Assembly (NCBI GenBank): GCA_025361735.1
Contig: JANYKD010000159.1
Coordinates: 1 to 42,866, forward strand
DNA length: 42,866 bases
From: Phycisphaerales bacterium
Lineage (GTDB): Bacteria > Planctomycetota > Phycisphaerae > Tepidisphaerales > Tepidisphaeraceae
Direction: 5' to 3'
This document shows, piece by piece, positions 25,325 to 33,325 of this stretch (its first letter is position 1; the number at the start of each line of letters is the position of its first letter). The notes below the pieces were generated by a model. It was not told where the DNA came from. It was given only the letters and a program-made list of their open reading frames with translations, and did no database searches. The position numbers and the translations under genes are program-made.

Positions 25325-26278
25325 ATGTGGGACAATGATGCCATTGTGCAACTGACCATCACTCTCGAACAACCTGACAAGAAACTCGCCCTCTTCGGCG
25401 CCGCCGACCGGAATCTGAAGATGCTGCGCGAAATGTTTGGCGTACACATCTTCGGCCGGGAATCGGAAGTCCACATCACCGGCGAGAAAGAACAGATCGC
25501 CAGAGTCGTCGCGGTGCTCGATCAGATGCAACGTAAACTGCGACGCCAAGAGTGGTTAAGCGCCGAAGAAGTGGCAACAGCGATGAAGAGCGCGACGGCC
25601 GCGACCGAGAAGCATGATCCCGATGCGATCGACGTCTATACCCGCGGCCACTCGGTGCATCCAAAGACCGCCGGACAAAAGGGTTATGTCGAAGGCATGA
25701 TGAACCATGACCTCTGTTTCTGCATCGGCCCGGCGGGAACGGGAAAGACGTACCTCGCGGTGGCGCTGGCGGCCAATCAACTGAAGCATGGCAAGGTCAA
25801 GCGGATCGTGCTCGCCCGACCGGCCGTGGAGGCCGGGGAGCGGCTCGGGTTCCTGCCGGGAGACTTGCAGGCCAAGGTCAACCCGTATCTGCGGCCGCTG
25901 TTTGATGCCCTGCACGACATGATGGGCTTCGAACAGGTGCAGCGGTTCATGGTCAACGACATCATCGAGGTCATCCCGCTCGCGTTCATGCGCGGGCGAA
26001 CCCTTAATGAATCCGTCATAATCCTCGACGAGGCGCAGAACACGACGCCAGGTCAGATGCTGATGTTTTTGACAAGACTCGGGCATGACTCAAAGATGAT
26101 CGTGACCGGCGACCCCAGCCAGGTGGATCTGCCCGATGATCAGCCAAGCGGGCTCGTGGATGCGATGAACCGGCTGCGCGGAATCAAAGGGATCGCCCTG
26201 GTCGAGTTGGAACGGTCGGATATCGTGCGGCATCGGCTCGTGCAGAATATCGTGAATGCGTATGAGCGGCAGGCGTAG
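25325..26278 (+). CDS. phoH: PhoH-family ATPase (YbeZ-like)
   Basis: A 317-residue P-loop ATPase of the PhoH/YbeZ family, linked to RNA metabolism and ribosome maturation together with YbeY. An N-terminal domain of about 95 residues has a KH-like pattern (LREMFGVHIFGRESEVHITG). Walker A is GPAGTGKT (135-142), Walker B VIILDEAQ (231-238), with the family block RPAVEAGERLGFLPGD between them and a Ser/Thr-Gln-type sensor region (MIVTGDPSQVDLP). The ATG at 25325 is preferred over an upstream TTG; no strong ribosome-binding site is visible. pgpH and ybeY follow, the order known in Firmicutes. The length is typical of the family. Confidence 0.93.
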   Translation: MWDNDAIVQLTITLEQPDKKLALFGAADRNLKMLREMFGVHIFGRESEVHITGEKEQIARVVAVLDQMQRKLRRQEWLSAEEVATAMKSATAATEKHDPDAIDVYTRGHSVHPKTAGQKGYVEGMMNHDLCFCIGPAGTGKTYLAVALAANQLKHGKVKRIVLARPAVEAGERLGFLPGDLQAKVNPYLRPLFDALHDMMGFEQVQRFMVNDIIEVIPLAFMRGRTLNESVIILDEAQNTTPGQMLMFLTRLGHDSKMIVTGDPSQVDLPDDQPSGLVDAMNRLRGIKGIALVELERSDIVRHRLVQNIVNAYERQA

Positions 26279-26310
26279 GGAGGGCGCGGAAGCAAGTCCG
26301 CAGAATGCCC

Positions 26311-26340
26311 TCACCCCGGCCCTCTCCCAGTGGGAGAGGG
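26311..26340. repeat. Widespread GGGAGAGGG-type hairpin repeat
   Basis: CCCTCTCCC-agt-GGGAGAGGG (26320-26340) forms a perfect 9-bp stem, preceded by TCACCCCGG. The sequence belongs to a dispersed intergenic repeat common in many bacterial phyla, whose spurious translation gives SHWERAGVRA-like strings. It sits between phoH and pgpH, 20 bp before the pgpH start. Confidence 0.65.
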
Positions 26341-26359
26341 AGTAAAGAACCAGAGGTTT

Positions 26360-28654
26360 ATGTTTCCGTTTCGAAGAATCAGGCCACGACGGCAACAGGT
26401 CAGGGAAAGCCGGCCGGACCTCGCTCCGGTCTGGCGGTCGATCGGGGGACCGCAGGCAACCTGGGCCATCGGCATCGCCGTCGGCTTCTGGCTGCTCGCC
26501 ATCGGCATCACGTCGCTGCGGGAACAGATGGTGCGGGTGCGGCCCGACCAATATGTGCGTGAAGACGTGACGGCGCGCGTCGAGTTCTACTCGATCGATC
26601 CGGAGCGCGTCCGCGAACTGCGGCTGCAGGCGCGGGAGTCGGCGCCGAGCATCTATCAGGTCGTGCCCAACTGCTTTGATCAGATCCAGCGCATGCTGAC
26701 CGCCCTGCCGGAAGACACGGCGCGGCGCACACCCGAGCAGATGGTCAGGGATCTGCCGGCCGACAGCGGGACCATCGCCGTGCTCAAACGCGTGGCGGCC
26801 GACAAGACGGAACTCGAGACCTATCGGCAGTTGGTGCAGAACTACGTGAGTCTGCTGCGGGACTCGCGGGACAAAGGCGTGCTGGTGGTGCTGCCGGACG
26901 CGCAACGGGACCGGGATATGGCAGTGCCGGAGCGAAAACTGGTGACACTCCTGGGGCCGGCGCATATCACCATCGACCTGCTGGGCACGTTCCCGCGCGT
27001 GCCCGGGAAGAAACCGATCGAGGCACAGCGCGAGGAACTGCTCAAGATCGTCGAGCCCCTGGCCGGGCGGTGTTTCGCGACTCCGCTGTCTGCAAGCGTC
27101 GCGGCGTACACCGTCGACACCATGCCGGCGACACACGAGTATGACACCGCGGCGACGGAGCAGGCGCGCAACGATGCCGAGAAGAATGCGTACCTGGGTT
27201 CGGCGCGCCGGCACTTCACGGAAAAGTCGGTGCTCGTGGAACGGGGCTCGGTGGTTTCGTCACACCAGTGGAAGCTGCTGGCGGCCGAGCAGGACGCATA
27301 CGTCAGCCATCTGGCCGCGCATCGGCCGGGCGGACGGTTGCTGGCGCTGGCGGGCATGGCGGGTGTGATCCTGCTGCTGACGTTGGCCATGTCGGCATAC
27401 GTGGCGGCGTTTGCCCCACGGATTGTCAGGAACAAGTATCGCTGCCTGTCGCTGGCGGCGTTGCTGCTGATCACGCTGCTGGCAGCGCAGCTCACATCGG
27501 TGAGCACGCAGCCGCTGCTGATCTACGCGACGGGGCCAACGCTGCTGGCGGCAATGATCCTGACGATCTCCTACGACCAGCGCGTGGCGCTGGGGATATC
27601 GACTTTGCTCGCGGTGCTGGTGACGGCGGCCGTGGGCCAGGGCGTGGCGTTCCTGCTGACGATCTGGGTGGGCGTGCTGACAGTGACGTTCATGCTGGAT
27701 GAGGTGCGGCGACGCAGCAAGCTCGTGGAAGTGGGCGGTGCCGTGGCGGTGGCGATGGCCCTGACGGCCGGCGCCTGGGGCGCGATGGACATGCAGCCGC
27801 TCGAGGTGATCGTGCGGAGTTCGCTGCAGAGCGCGGCGGCCGGGCTCGGCGCGGGCTTCGTGGTGATGGGCATCCTGCCGCTGATCGAGAAAGCGTTCCG
27901 CGTGACCACGAGCATGACACTCCTGGAGCTGGCGGATGCAAGCCGGCCATTGCTGCGGCGGTTGCAGCTTGAGGCGACGGGCACGTACAGCCACAGCCTG
28001 CAGGTGGCCACGCTGGCCGAGGCCGCGGCCGAGGCGATCGGGGCCAATTCGCTGCTGTGCCGCGTGGGGAGCTACTACCACGACATCGGCAAGATTCACA
28101 AGCCGGACTACTTCATCGAGAACCAGTTTGGCGCGCCGAACAAGCATCTGAACCTCACGCCGACGGTCTCGCTGCTGGTGATCGTGGGACATGTGAAGGA
28201 TGGAATGGAGATGGCGAAGGAGTATCGCCTGCCGGCCATGGTGCAGAACGTGATCGCCCAGCACCACGGCACAACGCTGGTGGAGTTCTTCTACCACAAA
28301 GCCCGCAAGGGCAGCGAGATTCGCGGCGAACAAGTGGACGAATCGCAGTTCCGATATCCCGGGCCAAAGCCCAAGTCGCGCGAAACGGCGATCGTGATGA
28401 TCGCCGATGTGGTGGAGAGCGCCAGCCGCGCCATGACCGACCCGGCGGCCCACCGTATTGAAACGCTGGTCCATGACTTGATCACCAAGCGCCTGCTCGA
28501 CGGCCAGTTTGACGAGTGCGATCTGACGTTCGCGGAGTTGGAGCAGATCGAGAAGGCGATGGTCAAGGCGGTCTTGAGCATGTACCACGGCCGGCTGCCC
28601 TATCCGACGAACAAGCCAGGCGAACAGCCCCGGCCGGCGGTGAAATCGGCGTGA
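26360..28654 (+). CDS. pgpH: 7TM-HD family c-di-AMP phosphodiesterase (PgpH-like)
   Basis: A 764-residue membrane protein with the PgpH domain order: one N-terminal transmembrane helix (about 34-53), an extracytoplasmic 7TMR-HDED domain of about 270 residues, a seven-helix membrane block (about 325-500) and a cytoplasmic HD domain. PgpH hydrolyses the second messenger c-di-AMP, which governs osmotic and cell-wall homeostasis. The HD metal site is intact: His in THSLQVA, His574-Asp575 in YYHDIGKIHKPDYFIENQ, and His-His in AQHHGTTLVEFFYHKA, followed by the conserved ETAIVMIADVVESASRA. The ATG at 26360 (MFPFRRIRPR) follows AGAGG; a GTG 30 nt earlier is less likely. No diadenylate cyclase gene is in the window. 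Identification is confident. Confidence 0.93.
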   Translation: MFPFRRIRPRRQQVRESRPDLAPVWRSIGGPQATWAIGIAVGFWLLAIGITSLREQMVRVRPDQYVREDVTARVEFYSIDPERVRELRLQARESAPSIYQVVPNCFDQIQRMLTALPEDTARRTPEQMVRDLPADSGTIAVLKRVAADKTELETYRQLVQNYVSLLRDSRDKGVLVVLPDAQRDRDMAVPERKLVTLLGPAHITIDLLGTFPRVPGKKPIEAQREELLKIVEPLAGRCFATPLSASVAAYTVDTMPATHEYDTAATEQARNDAEKNAYLGSARRHFTEKSVLVERGSVVSSHQWKLLAAEQDAYVSHLAAHRPGGRLLALAGMAGVILLLTLAMSAYVAAFAPRIVRNKYRCLSLAALLLITLLAAQLTSVSTQPLLIYATGPTLLAAMILTISYDQRVALGISTLLAVLVTAAVGQGVAFLLTIWVGVLTVTFMLDEVRRRSKLVEVGGAVAVAMALTAGAWGAMDMQPLEVIVRSSLQSAAAGLGAGFVVMGILPLIEKAFRVTTSMTLLELADASRPLLRRLQLEATGTYSHSLQVATLAEAAAEAIGANSLLCRVGSYYHDIGKIHKPDYFIENQFGAPNKHLNLTPTVSLLVIVGHVKDGMEMAKEYRLPAMVQNVIAQHHGTTLVEFFYHKARKGSEIRGEQVDESQFRYPGPKPKSRETAIVMIADVVESASRAMTDPAAHRIETLVHDLITKRLLDGQFDECDLTFAELEQIEKAMVKAVLSMYHGRLPYPTNKPGEQPRPAVKSA

Positions 28655-28669
28655 GTTGGGGATCTGCCG

Positions 28670-28675
28670 TATAAT
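28670..28675 (+). promoter_or_regulatory. TATAAT -10 box of VapBC module 2
   Basis: A perfect TATAAT lies 19 nt before the antitoxin ATG, and AAGGAG (28683-28688) falls between them. The pair can therefore be transcribed independently of pgpH and has a conventional leader. No good -35 box is visible. Confidence 0.5.
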
Positions 28676-28694
28676 CGGATTGAAGGAGTTTAGC

Positions 28695-28919
28695 ATGACC
28701 ACAACCGAACTCGACAAGCGTGTGACGACAATCGAGCGTGAGCTTGCCAGCCTGAGAGCCCGGCGGGCGGCTGGCAAAGTCCACCCTGTCCGCGTGATTG
28801 AGGGAATCCACGGTGCGTTCGAGAACGATGACGCGTTTCAGGAAGCAATGCGGCTCGGGCGAAAGTGGCGTAAGACCGAGGGCGGCAATGTCCGCGCTGC
28901 AAAGGCGGGACGAAAGTGA
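28695..28919 (+). CDS. Antitoxin of PIN module 2
   Basis: A 74-residue protein: MTTTELDKRVTTIERELASLRARRA is an amphipathic, coiled-coil-like helix, followed by a basic C-terminal part (LGRKWRKTEGGNVRAAKAGRK). Size, position and a 4-bp GTGA overlap with the PIN toxin gene identify it as the antitoxin. AAGGAG is 6 nt before the ATG. It does not show an obvious AbrB or Phd fold. It lies 40 bp after pgpH and splits the pgpH-ybeY gene order. Confidence 0.7.
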   Translation: MTTTELDKRVTTIERELASLRARRAAGKVHPVRVIEGIHGAFENDDAFQEAMRLGRKWRKTEGGNVRAAKAGRK

Positions 28920-29350
28920 TTCACATCCTCGACACAGACGTACTTACGATAGCGGAACTGCCCGATTCGCCGGAGTACCTGCGTCTGCATTCGCGCATCC
29001 TGCAAGTTGCAAAGGATGACACGGTCGCCACAACGATCGTGACCTACGAAGAGCAGACCCGCGGCTGGCTGGCCTACGCCAGTAAGTCACAGGAGACGGC
29101 ACATCAGGTGAAGGCCTATGCGTATCTGAAACGGCACCTTCAAACCTACGTGAGCCTCGAAGTTCTCGACTTTGATGCCGCTGCCGCACAGGAGTTCAGT
29201 CGCCTGCGGAGCCTCAGACTTCGCGTTGGCACGGCAGATCTCAAGATCGCCGCGATCGCCATTTCGCAAGGTGCGTTGCTTCTGTCGCGAAACCTCAAGG
29301 ACTTCCAAAGAGTTCCCGATCTCCGTGTCGAGGACTGGACCAGGGTGTGA
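28916..29350 (+). CDS. vapC: PIN-domain toxin (VapC), module 2
   Basis: A 144-residue PIN-domain ribonuclease toxin starting at GTG, which overlaps the antitoxin stop by 4 bp (GTGA). Active-site acids are present: Asp6 (MIHILDTDVL), Glu45/46 (VTYEEQTRGW), Asp108 (RVGTADLKIAAIAI) and Asp129 (NLKDFQRVP). The end, LRVEDWT, matches a VapC subfamily common in cyanobacteria and planctomycetes. An intact active site and an adjacent antitoxin suggest a working module inserted into the phoH-pgpH-ybeY neighbourhood. Confidence 0.92.
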   Translation: MIHILDTDVLTIAELPDSPEYLRLHSRILQVAKDDTVATTIVTYEEQTRGWLAYASKSQETAHQVKAYAYLKRHLQTYVSLEVLDFDAAAAQEFSRLRSLRLRVGTADLKIAAIAISQGALLLSRNLKDFQRVPDLRVEDWTRV

Positions 29351-29406
29351 CAGAACGCTGGCCCCGCTTGAATCGGCAGGTCCGTAAGACGTATACAAGC
29401 ACAAAG

Positions 29407-30009
29407 ATGAAAGAACCGATGGCTGAAACACACGAGTTTGAACTGAGCCTCACCGCGGAAGTTGGCGCTGCGTTCGTGCCGTTCCTGAAGAAGCAGTTGC
29501 GAAAGGCCCGGCCGCTGGTGAAGGGACCACTGTCGGAGTTTTCGGTGGCCGTCGTGGGCAATCGCCGGATGGCGGAGCTTCACGACCAGTTCATGAGCAT
29601 TCCCGAACCGACGGACGCGCTGACATTCGAACTGGAACACGACGGACGCGGCCGGGTGACCAGCGGCGAAGTCGTGATCTGTCTGCCGGTGGCAAAACAG
29701 AAGGCCAAGGAACTCGGCCACGAGACCCGAATCGAGCTGCTCCTCTACGCGATACACGGCATGTTGCACCTGTGCGGATTCGACGATAAGAACGAGAAGG
29801 ATTTTCGGAAGATGCACGCGATGGAAGATCGGATACTTGTGGCCCTGGGGTTCGGACCGGTGTTTGCGGCCCAGGTAGAGCCGGTGCCCTCACCGGCTTC
29901 TTCGCGCAGCGCTCCCGCCCCAATGCCAGCGCTACGCCGATCAACCCGTCCCGCTGCAAAGAGACAGACAACGATGCCTGTCGCACGGGGAGGCCGGAAA
30001 TGTTCCTGA
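29407..30009 (+). CDS. ybeY: Endoribonuclease/rRNA maturation factor YbeY with altered metal site
   Basis: A single-strand endoribonuclease acting in 16S rRNA 3'-end maturation and late 30S quality control. The protein is about 200 residues. Family landmarks are FSVAVVGNRRMAELHDQF, EPTDALTFEL, GEVVICLPVAKQKAKE and HGMLHLCGFDDKNE, then MHAMEDRIL. Two zinc ligands, His117 and His121, are kept; the third position of HGxxHxxGxDH is Asp127 instead of His. The last 45 residues are a Pro/Ala/Arg-rich tail not found in typical YbeY, and they overlap the CorC-like start by 10 bp. The ATG at 29407 is chosen; one at 29419 is possible and neither has a strong ribosome-binding site. Confidence 0.88.
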   Translation: MKEPMAETHEFELSLTAEVGAAFVPFLKKQLRKARPLVKGPLSEFSVAVVGNRRMAELHDQFMSIPEPTDALTFELEHDGRGRVTSGEVVICLPVAKQKAKELGHETRIELLLYAIHGMLHLCGFDDKNEKDFRKMHAMEDRILVALGFGPVFAAQVEPVPSPASSRSAPAPMPALRRSTRPAAKRQTTMPVARGGRKCS

Positions 30010-31226
30010 TCGGGCTTACCCTCGCCGGCGTGTGCGCGCTGGGCTTCTCCATTCTCACCTACGCCCTGCGGGACTATTCGCAGGGACGGCTGGAAGACTG
30101 CCTGGCCAGGCGAAAGCGGCCGGACCTCCTTCAGGTCATCGCCGACAATCGGACCGAGTTCATCTTCGTTACGGCCGTTTTCCGGATGGCCGCCACGATC
30201 TTCATCGTGGTTTGCGCGATCAAGCTGGCCGGCTTTTGGGCGGGAATCGTCATTGCCGCCATCCTGTCGCTGGTGTTGTCGATCGCCCTGCCGACCGCCA
30301 TCGCCCAGCACGCCGGCGAGCCGGTCCTGGCGCTGGCGGCGCCGGCGACGAACGCGCTGCGGCGGGGTCTGTGGCCACTCACGGCGATCCTCCACCTCTG
30401 CGAGCGGCTCGTGCAAAAGACACTCGGCGGCTCGGGCGAGCCGGAGCCCGAGCAGATGGAGAAGGATATCCTGTCGGTCGTCGAGGAGGGCGAAAAGGAA
30501 GGCGTGGTCGATACGGCCGAGCGGCGCATGATCGAATCGGTGATCGAGTTCCGCAACCAGGAAGTCGCCCAGAACATGACCGCACGGCCGGAGGTGAAGG
30601 CGATCGAGGTAACGGCCGGTCTGGATGAAGTGCGGCGTATCTTTGAGGAAACCGGGCATTCGCGCCTGCCGGTGTACGACGGCACGCTGGATCATGTGGT
30701 GGGCATTCTGCACGCACGCGATCTGCTGAAGCAGGTGGGGCTGCCCGGCGAGAATTTCGACATGCGGCAGATCATCCGCCCGGCGCTGTTCGTGCCGGAG
30801 ACCAAGCCGCTGAAGGAACTGCTCGTCGAGTTCCGGATGCAGAAGGTGCATATCGCGATCGTGCTCGATGAATACGGCGGCACGGCCGGCGTCGTGACAA
30901 TCGAGGACATCCTGGAAGAACTGGTCGGGGAGATCAGCGACGAACACGAGCCGCAGGAGAAGGCGACGGTCCGCAAGCTCGGGCCGAATTCCTACGACAT
31001 CGACGCCCGGCTGTTCGTGGACGAACTGAACAAATCGCTGAAACTGCGGATTCCCGAGGACTCGGGCGTGGACACGATCGGCGGGTGGGTGTCCAACCAG
31101 CTCGGGCGGATCCCGACAAAGGGGACGGTGTTCGAAAACGCCGGCGTGCGCTTCGAGGTCACCGACGCGGCGCCGCAGATGATCCGGCGCCTGAAGATCG
31201 ACGTGACGGTGCGGGTCGAGGCGTAA
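30000..31226 (+). CDS. CNNM/CorC-family membrane protein (DUF21-CBS-CorC_HlyC)
   Basis: A 408-residue membrane protein of the CorC/TlyC family, linked to Mg2+/Co2+ efflux. Domains in order: DUF21-like membrane region with hydrophobic segments at about 1-22, 55-77 and 81-103; a linker helix with the family signature EEGEKEGVVDTAERRMIESVI; two CBS domains (about 190-245, GHSRLPVYDGTLDHVVGILHARD, and 255-312, HIAIVLDEYGGTAGVVTIEDI); and a CorC_HlyC domain (about 320-405). The membrane part is shorter than in many relatives. GGGGAGG lies about 7 nt before the ATG. It overlaps ybeY by 10 bp, the usual ybeY-corC neighbourhood. Confidence 0.9.
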   Translation: MFLIGLTLAGVCALGFSILTYALRDYSQGRLEDCLARRKRPDLLQVIADNRTEFIFVTAVFRMAATIFIVVCAIKLAGFWAGIVIAAILSLVLSIALPTAIAQHAGEPVLALAAPATNALRRGLWPLTAILHLCERLVQKTLGGSGEPEPEQMEKDILSVVEEGEKEGVVDTAERRMIESVIEFRNQEVAQNMTARPEVKAIEVTAGLDEVRRIFEETGHSRLPVYDGTLDHVVGILHARDLLKQVGLPGENFDMRQIIRPALFVPETKPLKELLVEFRMQKVHIAIVLDEYGGTAGVVTIEDILEELVGEISDEHEPQEKATVRKLGPNSYDIDARLFVDELNKSLKLRIPEDSGVDTIGGWVSNQLGRIPTKGTVFENAGVRFEVTDAAPQMIRRLKIDVTVRVEA

Positions 31227-31311
31227 ATCCCTGGACCGCCCCTGTATTCCACCGCGGTTTCGGGGATAATGCGCGGTTCCACCGGCTCGACCGGCCATGA
31301 CAGGAAGGCAC

Positions 31312-32421
31312 ATGAAAAACCAACGCAAGAATCCGTCCCGCCACGTTGTTGAGGCCCTTGAGGACCGCTCGCTGCTCAGCAACTCGCTGCTCGCCGTGTC
31401 GATCTCCGACGGCGCGGCGTATGAGGGAAACAGCGGCAACAGCAACATGACCTTCGAGATCGATCTTAACGCGCCCGCCGCGCAGACGATGTCGGTGCAA
31501 TACGAAACCGTGAACGGCACGGCCAAGGCCGGGACGGACTACGTCTACACCTCCGGCCTCGCCTATTTCAACTTCGGCGACATGAAGAGCTTCATCAGTG
31601 TACCGGTCATCGGCAACACGCGCATCGACGGCAACCGCGCATTCACCGTGCAGCTCTCGAACTCATTCAGCGCATCCATCGCACGCGGCACGGGCACCGG
31701 CACGATTGTGGACGACGATTTTCCGGCCGTCAAAATCAGCGCTGTCAAGCCCACCGCCAGCGCCAACGGGCCCGTCGACGGCAGCGTGCGCATTTCGCGG
31801 TCCGTGACCACGAACAAGAACCTCAAGGTGCTGTTGACCGTCGCTGGCACCGCCAGACCCGGCATTGACTACACCAAGCTTGCCAGCTCGGCCGTCATCC
31901 TGGCCGGCAAGGCCTACGTTGACGTGCCCATAAAGCCGATCGCCGCCAGTGCCAAGGTGGGAACCAGGACGGTGATCGTCACCATCAAACCCTCGAGTAC
32001 ACCCACCTACGTGCTGGGCTCCGTCACCAAGGCGACCGTGAACATCACCAACAAGGAAACCGTTCCGCCGTCCGCGAAACTCACGAGCAATCCCGGGATT
32101 CCCGCCGCGTCGGCGTCGAGCTACCAGGTCACGGCGGTCTACACCGACAACTCGGCCATGAGCCTGGCGAGCATCGCGACCGGCAACCTGCGGGTAACCG
32201 GCCCGAACAGCTACTCGCTGCTGGCCACTCTGGTCTCGAAGAAGATCAGTGCCGACGGCAAATCGGTGACGGCGATCTACAGCATTCCCGCGCCGGGCGG
32301 AAGCTGGGATGCCTCGGACGATGGCACCTACACGATTCTGGTTGTCGCCAGCCAGATAAAGGATACGGCCGGGAATTCCATCGTCCCCGGCGGACTGGGA
32401 ACATTCGCCGTGACGGTGTGA
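31312..32421 (+). CDS. Surface protein with LEDRSLLS motif and Calx-beta domains
   Basis: A 369-residue protein with no classical signal peptide. The ATG at 31312 follows AGGAAGG. Residues 13-23 read VEALEDRSLLS, the N-terminal motif (LEPR-XLL type) of many large planctomycete surface proteins, here with Asp for Pro. Two Calx-beta repeats follow: about 26-125 (AYEGNSGNSNMTFEIDLNAP, then GTAKAGTDYV and GTIVDDDF) and about 130-235 (GTARPGIDYT). A C-terminal Ig-like domain contains DGTYTILVVASQIKDTAGN. Calx-beta repeats bind Ca2+ and support adhesion. At 369 residues it is short for this class. GATAAT at 31265-31270 may be its -10 box. Confidence 0.8.
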   Translation: MKNQRKNPSRHVVEALEDRSLLSNSLLAVSISDGAAYEGNSGNSNMTFEIDLNAPAAQTMSVQYETVNGTAKAGTDYVYTSGLAYFNFGDMKSFISVPVIGNTRIDGNRAFTVQLSNSFSASIARGTGTGTIVDDDFPAVKISAVKPTASANGPVDGSVRISRSVTTNKNLKVLLTVAGTARPGIDYTKLASSAVILAGKAYVDVPIKPIAASAKVGTRTVIVTIKPSSTPTYVLGSVTKATVNITNKETVPPSAKLTSNPGIPAASASSYQVTAVYTDNSAMSLASIATGNLRVTGPNSYSLLATLVSKKISADGKSVTAIYSIPAPGGSWDASDDGTYTILVVASQIKDTAGNSIVPGGLGTFAVTV

Positions 32422-32460
32422 CCGTGCTTCCGCACGGCCGGGACGGTTGCGCCGCGCAAC
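32422..32460. repeat. Two consecutive GC-rich hairpins after a stop codon
   Basis: CCGTGC-ttcc-GCACGG (32422-32437) starts at the base after the Calx-beta stop, followed by GTTGCG-ccg-CGCAAC (32446-32460). There is no T-tract. They lie between convergent genes and may act as a factor-dependent or stalling terminator. Confidence 0.5.
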
Positions 32461-32530
32461 ACGGCCGCAGAGACTGCGACCATCCCGAAAGAATGCGCCC
32501 ATTGGGCACCCCGCACGTTGTATAGCTGCA

Positions 32531-33118
32531 TCATCCTTCAGGATCGGCGAGGAGTATCTCCAGTCTCGCGGCCAAATCCGGCGGATATCGCGCGGGCCAG
32601 GATCCGTCAATGATGCCGACCGAGATCATGTCCTGGAGATGCACCTGGTCCTTGCGGCGGAAGGCCGTCAGTTTGATCTGGACCAGCGCTTCCAGGGAAA
32701 GCACGCGATAGCTGCCCGCTGACTCGGACTGGTCCACGTCGGGGTTGGCGGCCGTTTCGGTGGGCCGGACTTTCTCGTTGGCAAACAGAATATGCACGCC
32801 GTCCCGCGCACCGGCGTTCGTTCCGTCGAGAAAGACATCAACGCCGGCGATGTGTCGATAGATGAACCCGGCCGCTCCGAGCGCCTGTTGCGCTCGCTGC
32901 AAATCCGCACGGCGCAGCAGAATGTCAACATCCTGTGTATTACGCACGGCCCCTTCGTCCACCCGCGAAACCCACAGGGCCACCGCATTGCCACCGGCAA
33001 TCGCGTAAGGCACACGCGCGGTCTCCAGAGCGACCGCCGCACGCAGCAACCGTTGACGAACCTTTTCCACGGCATTCACCATCCGATCCAGCGAAAATGC
33101 GCCGAAGGCAACAGCCAT
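32531..33118 (-). CDS. Nucleotidyltransferase-fold protein (AbiEii-like)
   Basis: A 195-residue protein with the minimal nucleotidyltransferase core: GG at 42-43 (YAIAGGNAVALWV) followed by Asp63-x-Asp65 (TQDVDILLRR), then strand/helix segments and ALVQIKLTAFRRKDQVHLQD. The latter matches the helix after the core in AbiEii/DUF6036-type proteins, whose Lys-x-x-Ala-x-R-x-K-D motif is characteristic. Relatives include toxin-antitoxin toxins that modify tRNA, but no AbiEi-type antitoxin is adjacent, so a solitary role is equally likely. TATAAT ends 7 nt before the ATG without a Shine-Dalgarno site, suggesting a leaderless mRNA. Confidence 0.75.
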   Translation of the reverse strand: MAVAFGAFSLDRMVNAVEKVRQRLLRAAVALETARVPYAIAGGNAVALWVSRVDEGAVRNTQDVDILLRRADLQRAQQALGAAGFIYRHIAGVDVFLDGTNAGARDGVHILFANEKVRPTETAANPDVDQSESAGSYRVLSLEALVQIKLTAFRRKDQVHLQDMISVGIIDGSWPARYPPDLAARLEILLADPEG

Positions 33119-33125
33119 GATTGTG

Positions 33126-33156
33126 ATTATATCCGATAGATAAGGGACAGCGTCAA
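33126..33156 (-). promoter_or_regulatory. Leaderless-type promoter of the nucleotidyltransferase gene
   Basis: On the minus strand TTGACG (33151-33156), a 19-bp spacer and TATAAT (33126-33131) are followed 7 nt later by the ATG. It is the best -35/-10 pair among the leaderless candidates. Confidence 0.6.
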
Positions 33157-33325
33157 TCGGCCCAAGCGTCGTTTAGCAAGCACAGCACCCACGACACTAC
33201 CGGCAGTTGGCGCACGAAACGCCGAGACTGGCTGGGCGAGCCCATCCGCTCAACCTGTTTGGACCAGTTGGACTGATGATTCGGCATGAACCTGCTCTTC
33301 CTTTCGACTTTTTCCCCTATTCCGT

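Noticed and set aside
29745-31526. 593-codon minus-strand open frame opposite ybeY and the CorC-like gene
   Set aside because: Antisense shadow typical of high-GC DNA; spans two real genes and their junction.
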